Assembly (NCBI GenBank): GCA_905200645.1
Contig: CAJKLD010000022.1
Coordinates: forward strand, 1 to 46,604
Source of the DNA: an uncultured Phascolarctobacterium sp.
Lineage (GTDB): Bacteria; Bacillota; Negativicutes; Acidaminococcales; Acidaminococcaceae
Reading direction: 5' to 3'
Length of the DNA: 46,604 nucleotides
The translations under genes were made by a program, and so were the position numbers. This document shows positions 16,961 to 25,418 of this stretch, one piece after another (within the stretch, counting starts at the first letter, position 1; every line of letters starts with the position of its first letter). Below the pieces are notes generated by a model. The model worked only from the letters and a program-made list of their open reading frames with translations. It was not told the DNA's origin and made no database searches.

Positions 16961-17608
16961 TTGCGCTATAAAACTTTAATTTTTGATTTAGACGGAACTT
17001 TATTAAACACTTTAGAGGATTTGGCGATGGCGACTAATCATGCGCTGACCGTAAATAATTTTCCGCCGCGTACAGTGGAAGAGGTGCGCATGTTTGTCGG
17101 CAACGGTATCCGCAAGCTGATTACGCGCGCCGTGCCGCCGGGAACAGCGGACGCCGTGCAGGAAAAGGTTTTTGCCGATTTTAATACTTATTATAAGGTG
17201 CATTGCAATGATACAACCTGCGCTTATGAGGGCGTTATGCAGCTTTTAGAGGAGGCGCGTGCCCTTGGCTGTAAAACGGCGATTGTTTCTAATAAGGCGG
17301 ATTATGCCGTGCAGGAGCTGGCACAGCTGTACTTTGAAGGTCTTTTGGATGCTGCTTGCGGCGAACGCGCAGGAATTGCGCGCAAGCCTGCGCCGGATAT
17401 GCTGTTGGCTGTAATGCAAAAGCTAGCGGCAGAACCGGAGACTACTATTTATATCGGCGATTCTGATACAGATCTTTTAACGGCGAAAAATACCGGCGTA
17501 GCCTGCATTGGTGCTTGCTGGGGCTTTCGTGGCAGAAAATTTCTTGTAGAGCATGGCGCAGTGCTTTTGGCTGATCAAGCTGCCGATGTTTTGGCGCTGT
17601 GTAAATAA
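16961..17608 (+). CDS. gph: HAD-family phosphatase, phosphoglycolate phosphatase-like
   Basis: This 215-residue HAD hydrolase has motif I FDLDGTLLNT (nucleophile and acid/base aspartates), motif II IVSNK, motif III lysine in ARKPAPDM, and motif IV YIGDSDTDLLTAKNTG. A helical cap lies between motifs I and II. Gph-like enzymes remove phosphate from 2-phosphoglycolate made during DNA repair or metal-damaged metabolism; pyrophosphatase PpaX is a close alternative. TTG is the start, supported by GAGGAGGAA about eight bases upstream. Two hairpins follow the gene. Confidence 0.8.
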   Translation: MRYKTLIFDLDGTLLNTLEDLAMATNHALTVNNFPPRTVEEVRMFVGNGIRKLITRAVPPGTADAVQEKVFADFNTYYKVHCNDTTCAYEGVMQLLEEARALGCKTAIVSNKADYAVQELAQLYFEGLLDAACGERAGIARKPAPDMLLAVMQKLAAEPETTIYIGDSDTDLLTAKNTGVACIGACWGFRGRKFLVEHGAVLLADQAADVLALCK

Positions 17609-17632
17609 AAGTTTAATACAGATTTTATAACG

Positions 17633-17656
17633 AACGCTTGTTAATGGAGCGTTTTG
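17633..17656 (+). terminator. Hairpin after gph
   Basis: AACGCT (17633-17638) pairs with AGCGTT (17648-17653), with a short TTTT. It is a weak terminator just before a stronger bidirectional one. Confidence 0.55.
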
Positions 17657-17680
17657 CGCTAGGAAGCCCAAGCATAATAA

Positions 17681-17719
17681 AAAACCACTGACTGCATTTT
17701 ACGTGCGATCAGTGGTTTT
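17681..17719. terminator. Bidirectional terminator between gph and metQ
   Basis: AAAACCACTGA (17681-17691) and TCAGTGGTTTT (17709-17719) are perfect complements, with an inner TGC/GCA pairing. The A and T flanks let it work for both convergent genes. Confidence 0.85.
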
Positions 17720-17734
17720 ACTTTTGTCAGCCTA

Positions 17735-18562
17735 TTAGAAGCCAGCGGTGATAGTTCCTTTGAAATGGTCTTCAATAAATTTTTTGTTTGCAGCAGATTG
17801 ATAAATTTTTTTGAGCTGCGCAATGCGGGGGTCATTAGCATTGGCTTTGGCAGTAACAAAAATGTTCAAGAACGGATTATCGGGACGCTCAATAAGGAGA
17901 GAATCTTTGGAGGGATTTAGTTTAGCAACTAAAGCGTAGTTAGCATTGATAACGGCAATATCCATATCGGGCATAGCTTTGGGAATTGAAGCTGCGTCCA
18001 GCTCCTGAATTTTGTAGTTTTTAGGATTTTTAGTAATGTCGGCAGCGGTAGCAGTAACAGAATTTTTGTCTTTTAATTCAATGAAGCCTTTATCAGCCAG
18101 CACTAAAAGAGCGCGGGCGCCGTTGGAAGGGTCGTTGGGAATGCCGATGACTGCGCCTTCCGGAATATCTTCTACTTTTTTATATTTGCTAGAATAAATG
18201 GCCATGGGGAAGTTTACGGTTTTAAAAACTTCTACCAGCTCAAATTTAGGCTCTTTTTTCAAAGTTGCAGCTAAGTAGGGAGCATGCTGCATACTGTTGG
18301 CGAAAAGTTCTCCCTGGCTTAAAGCTACGTTAGGAGAAACAAAATCAGAGAATTCTACTACTTCTACTTTTAAGCCGTCTTTTTCCGCCAGCTTTTTCAC
18401 ATTATCCATAATTTCAGCGTGAGGACCGGCAGTTACGCCAATTTTAATAGGCGCGTTGGGATCTGCTTTTTGAACGGATTTTTTTTCGCCGCCGCAGCCC
18501 GCTGCTACAACAATAAGCGCACAGAGTGCAATGGTGATTAAAATTTTAACTAATTTACTCAT
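17735..18562 (-). CDS. metQ: Methionine ABC transporter substrate-binding lipoprotein
   Basis: This 275-residue NlpA/MetQ-family lipoprotein has a signal peptide ending in the lipobox VAAGC near residue 23. The mature part shows the family pattern IKIGVTAGPHAEIM at its start, followed by YLAATLKKEP, IGIPNDPSNGARAL and DIAVINANYAL. It captures methionine (D and L isomers in known cases) for the adjacent MetI-MetN. It is the last gene of the metN-metI-metQ operon. Two consecutive ATGs exist; the second (18562) is chosen because GGAGG lies seven bases upstream. Confidence 0.93.
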   Translation of the reverse strand: MSKLVKILITIALCALIVVAAGCGGEKKSVQKADPNAPIKIGVTAGPHAEIMDNVKKLAEKDGLKVEVVEFSDFVSPNVALSQGELFANSMQHAPYLAATLKKEPKFELVEVFKTVNFPMAIYSSKYKKVEDIPEGAVIGIPNDPSNGARALLVLADKGFIELKDKNSVTATAADITKNPKNYKIQELDAASIPKAMPDMDIAVINANYALVAKLNPSKDSLLIERPDNPFLNIFVTAKANANDPRIAQLKKIYQSAANKKFIEDHFKGTITAGF

Positions 18563-18648
18563 CATTATACCTCCAATAATATATGTTTAGAAAATTTTAT
18601 TTTTATAGCAAGCCCTCAAGCGCGCTTTGAAGACCGCGTAAACAAGGA

Positions 18649-19314
18649 TTACAGTTTATTTTTGTTCAGCTTTTTGGATGCGTAGTCGCCTAAGGACTGC
18701 ATTGCCTGCACCATAATAATCAAAACTACAACAGTGGCCAGCATAACATCCATTTGGAAACGTTGGTAGCCGTAGCGGATAGCCAAGTCGCCTAAGCCGC
18801 CGCCGCCCAGAGTACCGGCCATAGCTGAATAACCGATTAAGCTGATGATGGCTAAGGTTACGCCCAGCACGATGGAATGCAGAGCTTCCGGCAGCAGCAC
18901 TTTAGTGATAATCTGCATGGGACTTGCGCCCATAGCCTGCGCTGCTTCGATAATGCCGGGATTGATTTCCAGCAAAGAGGATTCAATAATGCGGGCAATA
19001 AAAGGCGCTGCGGAAATGGTCAAGGGCACGATAGCTGCAGTGGTACCAATGGAGGAACCAACAATCATACGCGTCAGCGGAATAATTGCTACCATTAAAA
19101 TAATGAAGGGAGTGGAACGAGTGGCATTGACGACTGCGCCCAAAATGCTGTTCAGAGCCTGATGGGGCAGAATATGATTTTTGCGGGTGACGGTTAGAAT
19201 AACGCCTAAGGGAATACCAATCAAAGTGGAAAGTGCAGTAGAGGCGAAAACCATATAGCAGGTTTCCCAAAAGGATTTTATTAAAAGATTGAGCATATCA
19301 GGATTCATAGCCAA
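18649..19314 (-). CDS. metI: Methionine ABC transporter permease
   Basis: This 221-residue membrane protein has five predicted spans. The EAA loop that contacts the ATPase is seen as IIEAAQAMGASPMQIITKVLLPEA (about residues 128-151), and NATRSTPFIILM is a conserved segment. It forms the methionine channel with MetN and MetQ. The start overlaps the end of metN by 17 bp, showing tight translational coupling. Confidence 0.94.
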   Translation of the reverse strand: MAMNPDMLNLLIKSFWETCYMVFASTALSTLIGIPLGVILTVTRKNHILPHQALNSILGAVVNATRSTPFIILMVAIIPLTRMIVGSSIGTTAAIVPLTISAAPFIARIIESSLLEINPGIIEAAQAMGASPMQIITKVLLPEALHSIVLGVTLAIISLIGYSAMAGTLGGGGLGDLAIRYGYQRFQMDVMLATVVVLIIMVQAMQSLGDYASKKLNKNKL

Positions 19315-20335
19315 TTACCTCCGTTTTCAGATTTTGCTGGTGCAAATAGTCTAAGGCGTTGTTGATGCCTTCTTTATCGCCGCTGATTTCGATAATCAAC
19401 GTGCCGAAGGGAACATCTTTGAGCTGGTCGATATTGCCGTACAAAATACTTACGTCAACAGAAAAATGTTTAACCATACCTGAAACAATAGGCTCGCCTG
19501 CGGAATCGCCGATAAAGGAAATGCGGACGATAAGCTTGCTGCCGTTTTTGTAGGTGTCGGTGAGCGTGAGCTTTTTAATCATCTCCGGTATTTCTGCATT
19601 GACAACGCTCTTGGTAAATTCTTTCGTAGTAGGATGCTGGGGATTGGTGAACATATCCACCATGGAGCCTTCTTCAATAATGTTACCGTTTTCCATAACG
19701 GCAACGCGGTCGCAAATCATTTTGACAACTTCCATTTGGTGAGTAATAAGTACGATGGTTAAGTTAAGCTTTTTGTTGATGTTCTGCAAAAGCTCTAAAA
19801 TAGATTTGGTAGTCTGCGGGTCGAGGGCGGATGTTGCTTCGTCGCACAGCAGCACTTTGGGATTGCTTGCCAAAGCGCGGGCAATGCCTACGCGCTGTTT
19901 TTGACCGCCGGATAATTGGCTGGGATAATAATTGGCGCGGTCCTGAAGCTGTACCAGCTCCAGCAGCGGACGCACGCGCTTATCAATTTCAGCTTTGCTC
20001 AAGCCTTGAATTTCCAAAGGGAAAGCAATATTTTGGTAAACGGTACGGCTGGTGAGTAAATTAAAATGCTGGAAAATCATGCCGATACTTTGGCGCGCTT
20101 TGCGCAGCTGCGCTTCGCTCATGGCAGTCAGATCTGCACCGTCCACAAAAACTTGTCCGTTGGTAGGTCGTTCCAGCATATTGATGCAGCGCACTAAAGT
20201 GGATTTGCCTGCGCCGGACAGACCGATGATGCCGAAAATTTCTCCGGCTTTGATGCTGAGCGTAGTTTTTTTCAAAGCGTGGATATCGCCGGCTTTGCTA
20301 TAGTAGGTTTTTTCTACATTAACTAATTCTATCAT
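19298..20335 (-). CDS. metN: Methionine ABC transporter ATP-binding protein
   Basis: This 345-residue ATPase has Walker A GLSGAGKST, signature LSGGQKQR, Walker B VLLCDEATSALD and H-loop LITHQM. The C-terminal NIL domain (about residues 265-345, ending in a ferredoxin-like fold) binds methionine and gives transinhibition in characterised MetN proteins. It is the first gene of metNIQ. The preceding SAM-I riboswitch and terminator put the whole operon under S-adenosylmethionine control. Confidence 0.96.
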   Translation of the reverse strand: MIELVNVEKTYYSKAGDIHALKKTTLSIKAGEIFGIIGLSGAGKSTLVRCINMLERPTNGQVFVDGADLTAMSEAQLRKARQSIGMIFQHFNLLTSRTVYQNIAFPLEIQGLSKAEIDKRVRPLLELVQLQDRANYYPSQLSGGQKQRVGIARALASNPKVLLCDEATSALDPQTTKSILELLQNINKKLNLTIVLITHQMEVVKMICDRVAVMENGNIIEEGSMVDMFTNPQHPTTKEFTKSVVNAEIPEMIKKLTLTDTYKNGSKLIVRISFIGDSAGEPIVSGMVKHFSVDVSILYGNIDQLKDVPFGTLIIEISGDKEGINNALDYLHQQNLKTEVIGYES

Positions 20336-20378
20336 CCTAAAAGTCCTTCCTTAAATAAATTTTACAGCTTTAGATACT

Positions 20379-20411
20379 AAAAAATCCTTCACCGACAGAG
20401 TGAAGGATTTT
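20379..20411 (-). terminator. Riboswitch-controlled intrinsic terminator of metNIQ
   Basis: Read on the minus strand, AAATCCTTCAC pairs with GTGAAGGATTT and a run of six T follows. It is the expression platform of the SAM-I riboswitch directly upstream. Confidence 0.92.
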
Positions 20412-20424
20412 GCTTGCGCTTAGT

Positions 20425-20526
20425 TATCTTCATCTGCCGGATTTCTCCGTTGGAATTGGCACCGTTCACCGCAGTGTGGTTGCCGTAGCTTCATCGGGCC
20501 AGTCCCTCGGCTACTCTTGATGAATA
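20425..20526 (-). promoter_or_regulatory. SAM-I (S-box) riboswitch aptamer
   Basis: On the minus strand all conserved S-box blocks occur in order: ATCAAGAG, CGAGGGACTGGCCCGATGA, GCTACGGCAACC, GGTGCCAATTCC, and CAGATGAAGATAA closing the P1 side. The GGCCC and GCAACC blocks include the kink-turn and pseudoknot elements. High S-adenosylmethionine should stabilise the aptamer and allow the following terminator to form, shutting off methionine import. Confidence 0.96.
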
Positions 20527-20546
20527 TATTTTAAATTAGTGACTTA

Positions 20547-20575
20547 ATTCTACATCTATTTGCTACGATTGTCAA
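20547..20575 (-). promoter_or_regulatory. metNIQ promoter
   Basis: On the minus strand TTGACA (20575-20570), 17 nt, TAGAAT (20552-20547). Transcription would begin about 20 nt before the riboswitch. Confidence 0.85.
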
Positions 20576-20589
20576 CAAAAATATCGCTT

Positions 20590-20677
20590 AAATTTACATA
20601 AGCTGTAAATTTTTGTAAATTTTTCTTGACTTTCACTAGATAAAGTATTAAAGTATTTTTACAAGTTATTAGTAAAA
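20590..20677. promoter_or_regulatory. AT-rich repeats before yerC/his operon
   Basis: AAATTTACA-TAAGC-TGTAAATTT (20590-20612) is a perfect 9-5-9 dyad. Its right arm is repeated directly as TGTAAATTTT at 20604-20613 and 20614-20623. Next come TTGACT (20627-20632), a tandem AAAGTATT pair (20642-20657) and TTTTAC-N9-GTAAAA (20657-20677). These lie where the his operon promoter must be and could be operators for the YerC/HisR regulator. Which one is used cannot be told from one copy. Confidence 0.45.
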
Positions 20678-20716
20678 TTTTTCTTGAGTTTAGAATTTTC
20701 ATAGAGGAGGAAAATT

Positions 20717-21025
20717 ATGGCAGCCAATCGACACGATCATTTGACCGATCAATTATTTAAAGTTATTTTGAGCCTGAAGAACGAAGAACAATGTTATAAA
20801 TTTTTTGAGGATCTCTGCACCGTCAGCGAAGTGAAGGCTATGGCGCAAAGATTAGAGGTTGCGCGTATGCTGGACGAAGGCTCCATTTACGAAGCTATTG
20901 TAGAAAAAACCGGCGCCAGCACAGCAACCATTTCCCGCGTCAAGCGCTGCCTTGTTTATGGCGCCGACGGCTATTATTCTGTGATGGATGTATTAAAAGG
21001 AGAGACAAAGCAAGATGATAAATAA
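20717..21025 (+). CDS. yerC: TrpR-family regulator YerC/YecD (HisR-type)
   Basis: This 102-residue protein belongs to the TrpR-related YerC/YecD family. The helix-turn-helix is LCTVSEVKAMAQRLEVARML to STATISRVKRCL (about residues 34-78), ending GYYSVMDVLKG. Related YerC/HisR proteins in Bacillota have been proposed as histidine-biosynthesis repressors. Here the gene overlaps hisZ by 11 bp and is first in the his operon, which supports that role. TAGAGGAGGAAAATT precedes the ATG. It may sense histidine directly by analogy with TrpR; that is inference. Confidence 0.88.
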   Translation: MAANRHDHLTDQLFKVILSLKNEEQCYKFFEDLCTVSEVKAMAQRLEVARMLDEGSIYEAIVEKTGASTATISRVKRCLVYGADGYYSVMDVLKGETKQDDK

Positions 21026-22184
21026 GGTCTATCAGGTTCCCTATGGTACGAAAGATATTCTGCCGGGAGAGATGAAGACGCGCCGCCGTATTGAGGATGC
21101 AATTATCGACGTGTTTGATAAATGGGGATATGATGAAGTCAAAACTCCTGGCTTTGAGTATGTGGATACTTTTGGCAATATGGGTGCGAAAGGCGATTTT
21201 CGCTTTTTTGACCGCAATAATAATCTTTTGGTGCTGCGCAGCGATATGACGGCGCCCATTGCGCGTCTGACGGCTACGCGTCTGAACGGCGGCGAAAAAA
21301 TTAAACGTTTGTGCTATCTGGCTAATTTGTATCGTTATGAAGAAATTCAAGCCGGACGGCAATGCGAATTTGAGCAGGCCGGCGTAGAACTTTTGGGAGC
21401 CAGCGGCGCCGCTGCCGACGCAGAGGTTATCGTGCTGTCGGCTAAAGCTTTGCAGGCGGCAGGCGTAAAGCAGTTTGCCCTCAGCTTAGGCCATGTGGAT
21501 TTTATTAACGGCTTGGCAGAGGAAGCCGGCTTCAGCGAAAATCAACTGGTGGAGCTGAAAAATTGTCTGCGCCGCCACGATGCGGTGGGCATGCAGCAAA
21601 TGGCGGACTCTATGCAAAATATACGTCCGGAAATTAAACAGCTTTTTGCCGACATGCTGTTTTTGCAGGGAGGGCCGGAGCTGCTGGATAAAATGCGCGC
21701 TGTGGTTACCAATCCTAAGGCGTTAAACGCTTTGGAAAATTTGGCGGCGATTTATGGACTGGTTAAGGTTTACGGCGCAGAAGCTTATTTAACCTTTGAT
21801 TTGGGACTTTATCGTTCGTTGGATTATTATACCGGGATGCTGTTTGAAGCTTATCTGCCGGAAATGGGTTATCCCGTGGCAGGCGGCGGACGCTACGATA
21901 AAATGATGCAGGGCTTTGGCTTGAACTGCCCTGCCACAGGCTTTGCGCTGGGCGTTGACCGCGTAGTGCTGGCTTTGGAGCGCGGTGGCATGGCGCAGGC
22001 TGTGCGCAGCTGGGACGCTTTGGTTGCCTGGAACGAGGGCAGGCTGCCGGAAGCTATTGCTAAGGCTGCCGCTCTGCGCAGCGAGGGGCGCAGCGTTAAG
22101 TTATGTACGGAAGCTATGGATTTGACCGCCGCTGCAGCAGCAGTGAAGGAATATTGTTGCTCAAGTCTTGTTTATGTACCCTAA
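21015..22184 (+). CDS. hisZ: ATP phosphoribosyltransferase regulatory subunit HisZ
   Basis: This 389-residue paralogue of histidyl-tRNA synthetase lacks the anticodon domain and aminoacylation activity. Class II synthetase features remain: GTKDILPGE, RSDMTAPIARL (motif 2 region), RLCYLANLYRYEE, DLGLYRSLDYYTGMLFEAY and GGGRYDKM (motif 3 region). It forms a hetero-octamer with short HisG and gives histidine feedback control. The pairing with the short hisG immediately downstream fixes the assignment as HisZ, not HisS. GGAGAGACAAAGC lies upstream of the ATG. Confidence 0.95.
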   Translation: MINKVYQVPYGTKDILPGEMKTRRRIEDAIIDVFDKWGYDEVKTPGFEYVDTFGNMGAKGDFRFFDRNNNLLVLRSDMTAPIARLTATRLNGGEKIKRLCYLANLYRYEEIQAGRQCEFEQAGVELLGASGAAADAEVIVLSAKALQAAGVKQFALSLGHVDFINGLAEEAGFSENQLVELKNCLRRHDAVGMQQMADSMQNIRPEIKQLFADMLFLQGGPELLDKMRAVVTNPKALNALENLAAIYGLVKVYGAEAYLTFDLGLYRSLDYYTGMLFEAYLPEMGYPVAGGGRYDKMMQGFGLNCPATGFALGVDRVVLALERGGMAQAVRSWDALVAWNEGRLPEAIAKAAALRSEGRSVKLCTEAMDLTAAAAAVKEYCCSSLVYVP

Positions 22185-22206
22185 GGAAAGGTCAGGAAAG
22201 ATTTTC

Positions 22207-22857
22207 ATGAATCAATATATTACCATAGCTTTGCCTAAGGGCAAGCTGTTCAATAAATCTGTGCGCCTGCTGGAAAAGGTTGGTTACAGCGCAGAAAATG
22301 TTACGGAGGATTCCCGCAAGCTGGTTATCAGTAACGAAGAAACTAAGGTGCGTTTTATTATTGCCAAAACTGTGGACGTGCCAACTTATGTAGAATACGG
22401 TGCGGCAGATATTGGCATTATCGGCAAGGATGTTTTGCTGGAGCAGGATAAGGATGTGGTGGAGCTGCTGGATTTAGGCTTTGGCCGCTGCCGTCTCATG
22501 ATGGCGGTGCCCGAAGCAAAACGTCGCGCCAAGCTTACGGATTACGCGCATCTGCGTGTAGCGACAAAATATCCTAACTGTGCGAAGGCTTATTTTAATA
22601 AAATAGGCATTCAGACAGAAATAGTTAAGCTTAACGGCTCCATTGAGCTGGGACCAATCGTGGGACTTAGCGAGATGATTGTGGATATAGTAGAAACGGG
22701 CACGACCTTAAGAGAAAATAAATTAGCAGAGGTAGATTCTATTTTTACTGCTACAGCCCGTTTAATTGCCAACAGAGCCAGCTTTAAATTGAAATTTGCG
22801 CGCCTGCATAAATTAGTGGAGGATTTGCGCATTGTTTTACATGAGGAGGAAAATTAA
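22207..22857 (+). CDS. hisG: ATP phosphoribosyltransferase, short form
   Basis: HisG catalyses the first step of histidine synthesis, joining PRPP and ATP to give phosphoribosyl-ATP. At 216 residues this is the short form without the C-terminal regulatory domain, which depends on HisZ. Landmarks are MNQYITIALPKGKLF at the start, YGAADIGIIGKDVLLE, and the PRPP loop in IVETGTTLRENKL. The ATG at 22207, after AGGAAAG, is used; an extension to 22168 would overlap hisZ and add a non-family N-terminus. Confidence 0.95.
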   Translation: MNQYITIALPKGKLFNKSVRLLEKVGYSAENVTEDSRKLVISNEETKVRFIIAKTVDVPTYVEYGAADIGIIGKDVLLEQDKDVVELLDLGFGRCRLMMAVPEAKRRAKLTDYAHLRVATKYPNCAKAYFNKIGIQTEIVKLNGSIELGPIVGLSEMIVDIVETGTTLRENKLAEVDSIFTATARLIANRASFKLKFARLHKLVEDLRIVLHEEEN

Positions 22858-22858
22858 A

Positions 22859-24202
22859 ATGCAAGTTACTGACGCTAGAGTGATGAATGCGGCGGAGATC
22901 GCCGCTTTAATGAAGAAAAAAGCTTTTGACGAGGTAGAACTTTCCCCACGGATTCAGGCCGGAACGGACGCCCTGTTTGGCCGTCACATGACGGCAGCGC
23001 AGGTTGCCGAGCAGATTGTGGCTGATGTGCGCGCCGGGGGTGACGAAAAATTATTTTATTATACTAAACTTATTGATAGAGTGGAATTAACGCCACAAAA
23101 CATTCGTGTGACCGAGGAAGAATTTGCCGAAGCGGAAGCTGCTTGCAAGCCGGAAGTAAAGGCTGCTTTAGAACGCGCTATTGCCAACGTTATGAAATTT
23201 CATGAGGAGCAAATGCCCAAAACCTGGCTCACTAATCGACCTTACGGCTCCTTGCTGGGACAAAAGGTAACGCCCGTGGATTCCGTAGGCATTTACGTGC
23301 CCGGCGGTACCGCCGCTTATCCGTCTTCCGTTATGATGAACGCCTGCCCGGCGAAGGTTGCCGGTGTGCCGCGCATTGTGATGGCTGTGCCTCCCGGAAA
23401 GGACGGCAAAGTAAACGCTAACGTTTTGGTAACGGCCAAGCTTATCGGCGTAACGGAAATTTATAAAATGGGCGGCGCGCAAGCCATTGCTGCTTTGGCT
23501 TTTGGTACGGCAACTGTGCCCAAGGTAGAAAAAATTACCGGGCCCGGCAATATTTTTGTAACATTGGCAAAAAAAGCAGTTATCGGCCATGTGGATATCG
23601 ATATGCTGGCAGGCCCCAGCGAAATTTTGGTAGTGGCCGACGACAGCGCCGACCCTGTATATCTCGCCGCAGATTTGCTAAGTCAGGCCGAGCATGACCC
23701 GCTGGCGTCTGCAATTTTAGTAACAGACAGCGAGCGCATTGCCAACGCCGTAGCGCAGGAAGTAGAAATACAGCTGGCGAAACTGCCGCGCAAGGAAATT
23801 GCTGCGACTTCTTTAGAGCAGGCCGGCAAAATTGTTTTGGCTAAGGATATGGCAACGGTTATTGAAATGGCCAACATTTCTGCACCGGAGCACATGGAAA
23901 TTATGACGCAGGCTCCCTTTGAAATCATGCCTTACATTCGCAACGCAGGCGCAATTTTCTTAGGCCAATATTCCCCGGAACCTTTGGGCGATTATTATGC
24001 AGGGCCTAACCATGTACTGCCCACCGGTGGCACGGCAAAGTTTTATTCCGTTTTGAACGTAGAAACCTTTATGAAAAAAACTAGCATTATTGCTTATACG
24101 GCGCAAGGCTTGTATGCGGCTGCCGACGATGTTATTACCTTGGCGGAGGCCGAGGGCTTACAGGCTCACGCTAATGCCATCCGCAAGCGCGTAGGAAAGT
24201 GA
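22859..24202 (+). CDS. hisD: Histidinol dehydrogenase
   Basis: HisD oxidises L-histidinol to L-histidine in two NAD-dependent steps using zinc. The 447-residue protein has the family signature region DMLAGPSEILVVADDSADP and zinc or catalytic residues within AEHDPLASAILVT. ITGPGNIFVTLAKK and the late ISAPEHMEIM with its catalytic glutamate and histidine are also present. The ATG at 22859 follows GAGGAGGAAAATTAAA; codons upstream (to 22832) lie in hisG and are not used. Confidence 0.96.
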   Translation: MQVTDARVMNAAEIAALMKKKAFDEVELSPRIQAGTDALFGRHMTAAQVAEQIVADVRAGGDEKLFYYTKLIDRVELTPQNIRVTEEEFAEAEAACKPEVKAALERAIANVMKFHEEQMPKTWLTNRPYGSLLGQKVTPVDSVGIYVPGGTAAYPSSVMMNACPAKVAGVPRIVMAVPPGKDGKVNANVLVTAKLIGVTEIYKMGGAQAIAALAFGTATVPKVEKITGPGNIFVTLAKKAVIGHVDIDMLAGPSEILVVADDSADPVYLAADLLSQAEHDPLASAILVTDSERIANAVAQEVEIQLAKLPRKEIAATSLEQAGKIVLAKDMATVIEMANISAPEHMEIMTQAPFEIMPYIRNAGAIFLGQYSPEPLGDYYAGPNHVLPTGGTAKFYSVLNVETFMKKTSIIAYTAQGLYAAADDVITLAEAEGLQAHANAIRKRVGK

Positions 24203-24212
24203 GGCGGAGAAA

Positions 24213-25418
24213 ATGAACGAGTTTTCCGTACGCAAAAGTATTGAGGCTATGGAGGAATATTCCGTAGAAAACGTGGCTGCCGATATTATTGTTAACGCTA
24301 ACGAGAGCAACTATCCTGTGCCGGAAGAAATTGCCGCTGGCATTGTCGCGCGCACGGCGCGCTTTCCTTTCAACCGCTACCCGCCGATTAAATCCGAAAA
24401 TTTATGCGAGGTTATCGCAAAAGAGCTTGATGTGGACACCGACTGCGTAAAAATAGGCAACGGCTCTAGCGAACTTTTGGAAAAGGCTTGCTACGTTTTC
24501 GGCGGGTCGGGCAAAAAAATTGCTGTGCCTTGGCCGTCCTTTTCCATGTATGGCGAATACGCCGATTTAAGCGACAGCATAGCAGTGCGTTATCCCTTGA
24601 CCGAGGAAGGCTATGTGGACGCCGATAGCGTAATTGCTTTTTGTAAAAAAGAGCAGCCGTCGCTGTTGATTGTCTGCAATCCCAATAATCCTACGGGAAA
24701 TTACAACAGCTTGGCGGCTATGGAAAAAATTATTGCGAACGTCAACTGTCCGGTAATTATGGACGAGGCGTATATGGAATTTGCCGACGGCAAAGAAATT
24801 TTGCCTAACGATATGCGTCCTTTGAATAAGCTGTGGCTGGTGGCAGGCTCCACTTTAGGCCTGCTTGGCAAATACAACAATTTTATGGTATTCCGTACCT
24901 TTTCTAAAGCCTACGGACTGGCAGGCATGCGCTGCGGCTACGCCGTAGGCGCGGTTGCCTTGGTGCGCCAGCTGGGCAAAGCGCTGCTGCCATATCATGT
25001 GAACGCCTTTACGTTGATGGTTGCTAAAACCGTTTACGAAAATAAAGAATTGTACAAGGAGCGCATTAAAACTATTCGTGCCGAACGTGATAAAATGGCC
25101 GCTTATATGCAGAAGCTAGGCTTTCGCGTGTGGCCGACAGCTACTAACTTTGTTATGCTGCGCGCTGAGGGTGAGCTGTGCCGTCAGTTGGCGGATGCTT
25201 ATTACCAAAAATATGGCAAGGATTTGCCGGAGCAGGCTGCCAGTGGTAAGCTGCTGTTTAAATATTATTTGGCAAACAGTATTTTAGTGCGCGATTTTAC
25301 CAGTCATCCCGCTTTAACCGGCGCGCTGCGCATTACGGTTGGTTTGCCCGAAGAAAATAAACAAATTTTAGCGAAGCTGACGGAATTGGTTATTGAAACC
25401 ACAGGAGGTAAAGCATGA
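24213..25418 (+). CDS. hisC: Histidinol-phosphate aminotransferase
   Basis: HisC is a fold-type I PLP enzyme converting imidazole acetol phosphate to histidinol phosphate. Key parts are the NANESNYPVPEEI start, CNPNNPTGNYNS, MDEAYMEFA (PLP-binding aspartate) and the Schiff-base lysine in RTFSKAYGLAGMRCGY. At 401 residues it is longer than the usual 350-370. The extra length is mainly an insert before the lysine (LWLVAGSTLGLLGKYNNF) and another near residue 330 (KYGKDLPEQAASGKLLF). The end overlaps hisB by four bases (ATGA). Confidence 0.93.
   Translation: MNEFSVRKSIEAMEEYSVENVAADIIVNANESNYPVPEEIAAGIVARTARFPFNRYPPIKSENLCEVIAKELDVDTDCVKIGNGSSELLEKACYVFGGSGKKIAVPWPSFSMYGEYADLSDSIAVRYPLTEEGYVDADSVIAFCKKEQPSLLIVCNPNNPTGNYNSLAAMEKIIANVNCPVIMDEAYMEFADGKEILPNDMRPLNKLWLVAGSTLGLLGKYNNFMVFRTFSKAYGLAGMRCGYAVGAVALVRQLGKALLPYHVNAFTLMVAKTVYENKELYKERIKTIRAERDKMAAYMQKLGFRVWPTATNFVMLRAEGELCRQLADAYYQKYGKDLPEQAASGKLLFKYYLANSILVRDFTSHPALTGALRITVGLPEENKQILAKLTELVIETTGGKA

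Noticed and set aside
21015..22184. Histidyl-tRNA synthetase (hisS)
   Set aside because: The protein is too short, lacks the anticodon domain and is coupled to a short-form hisG, so HisZ fits.
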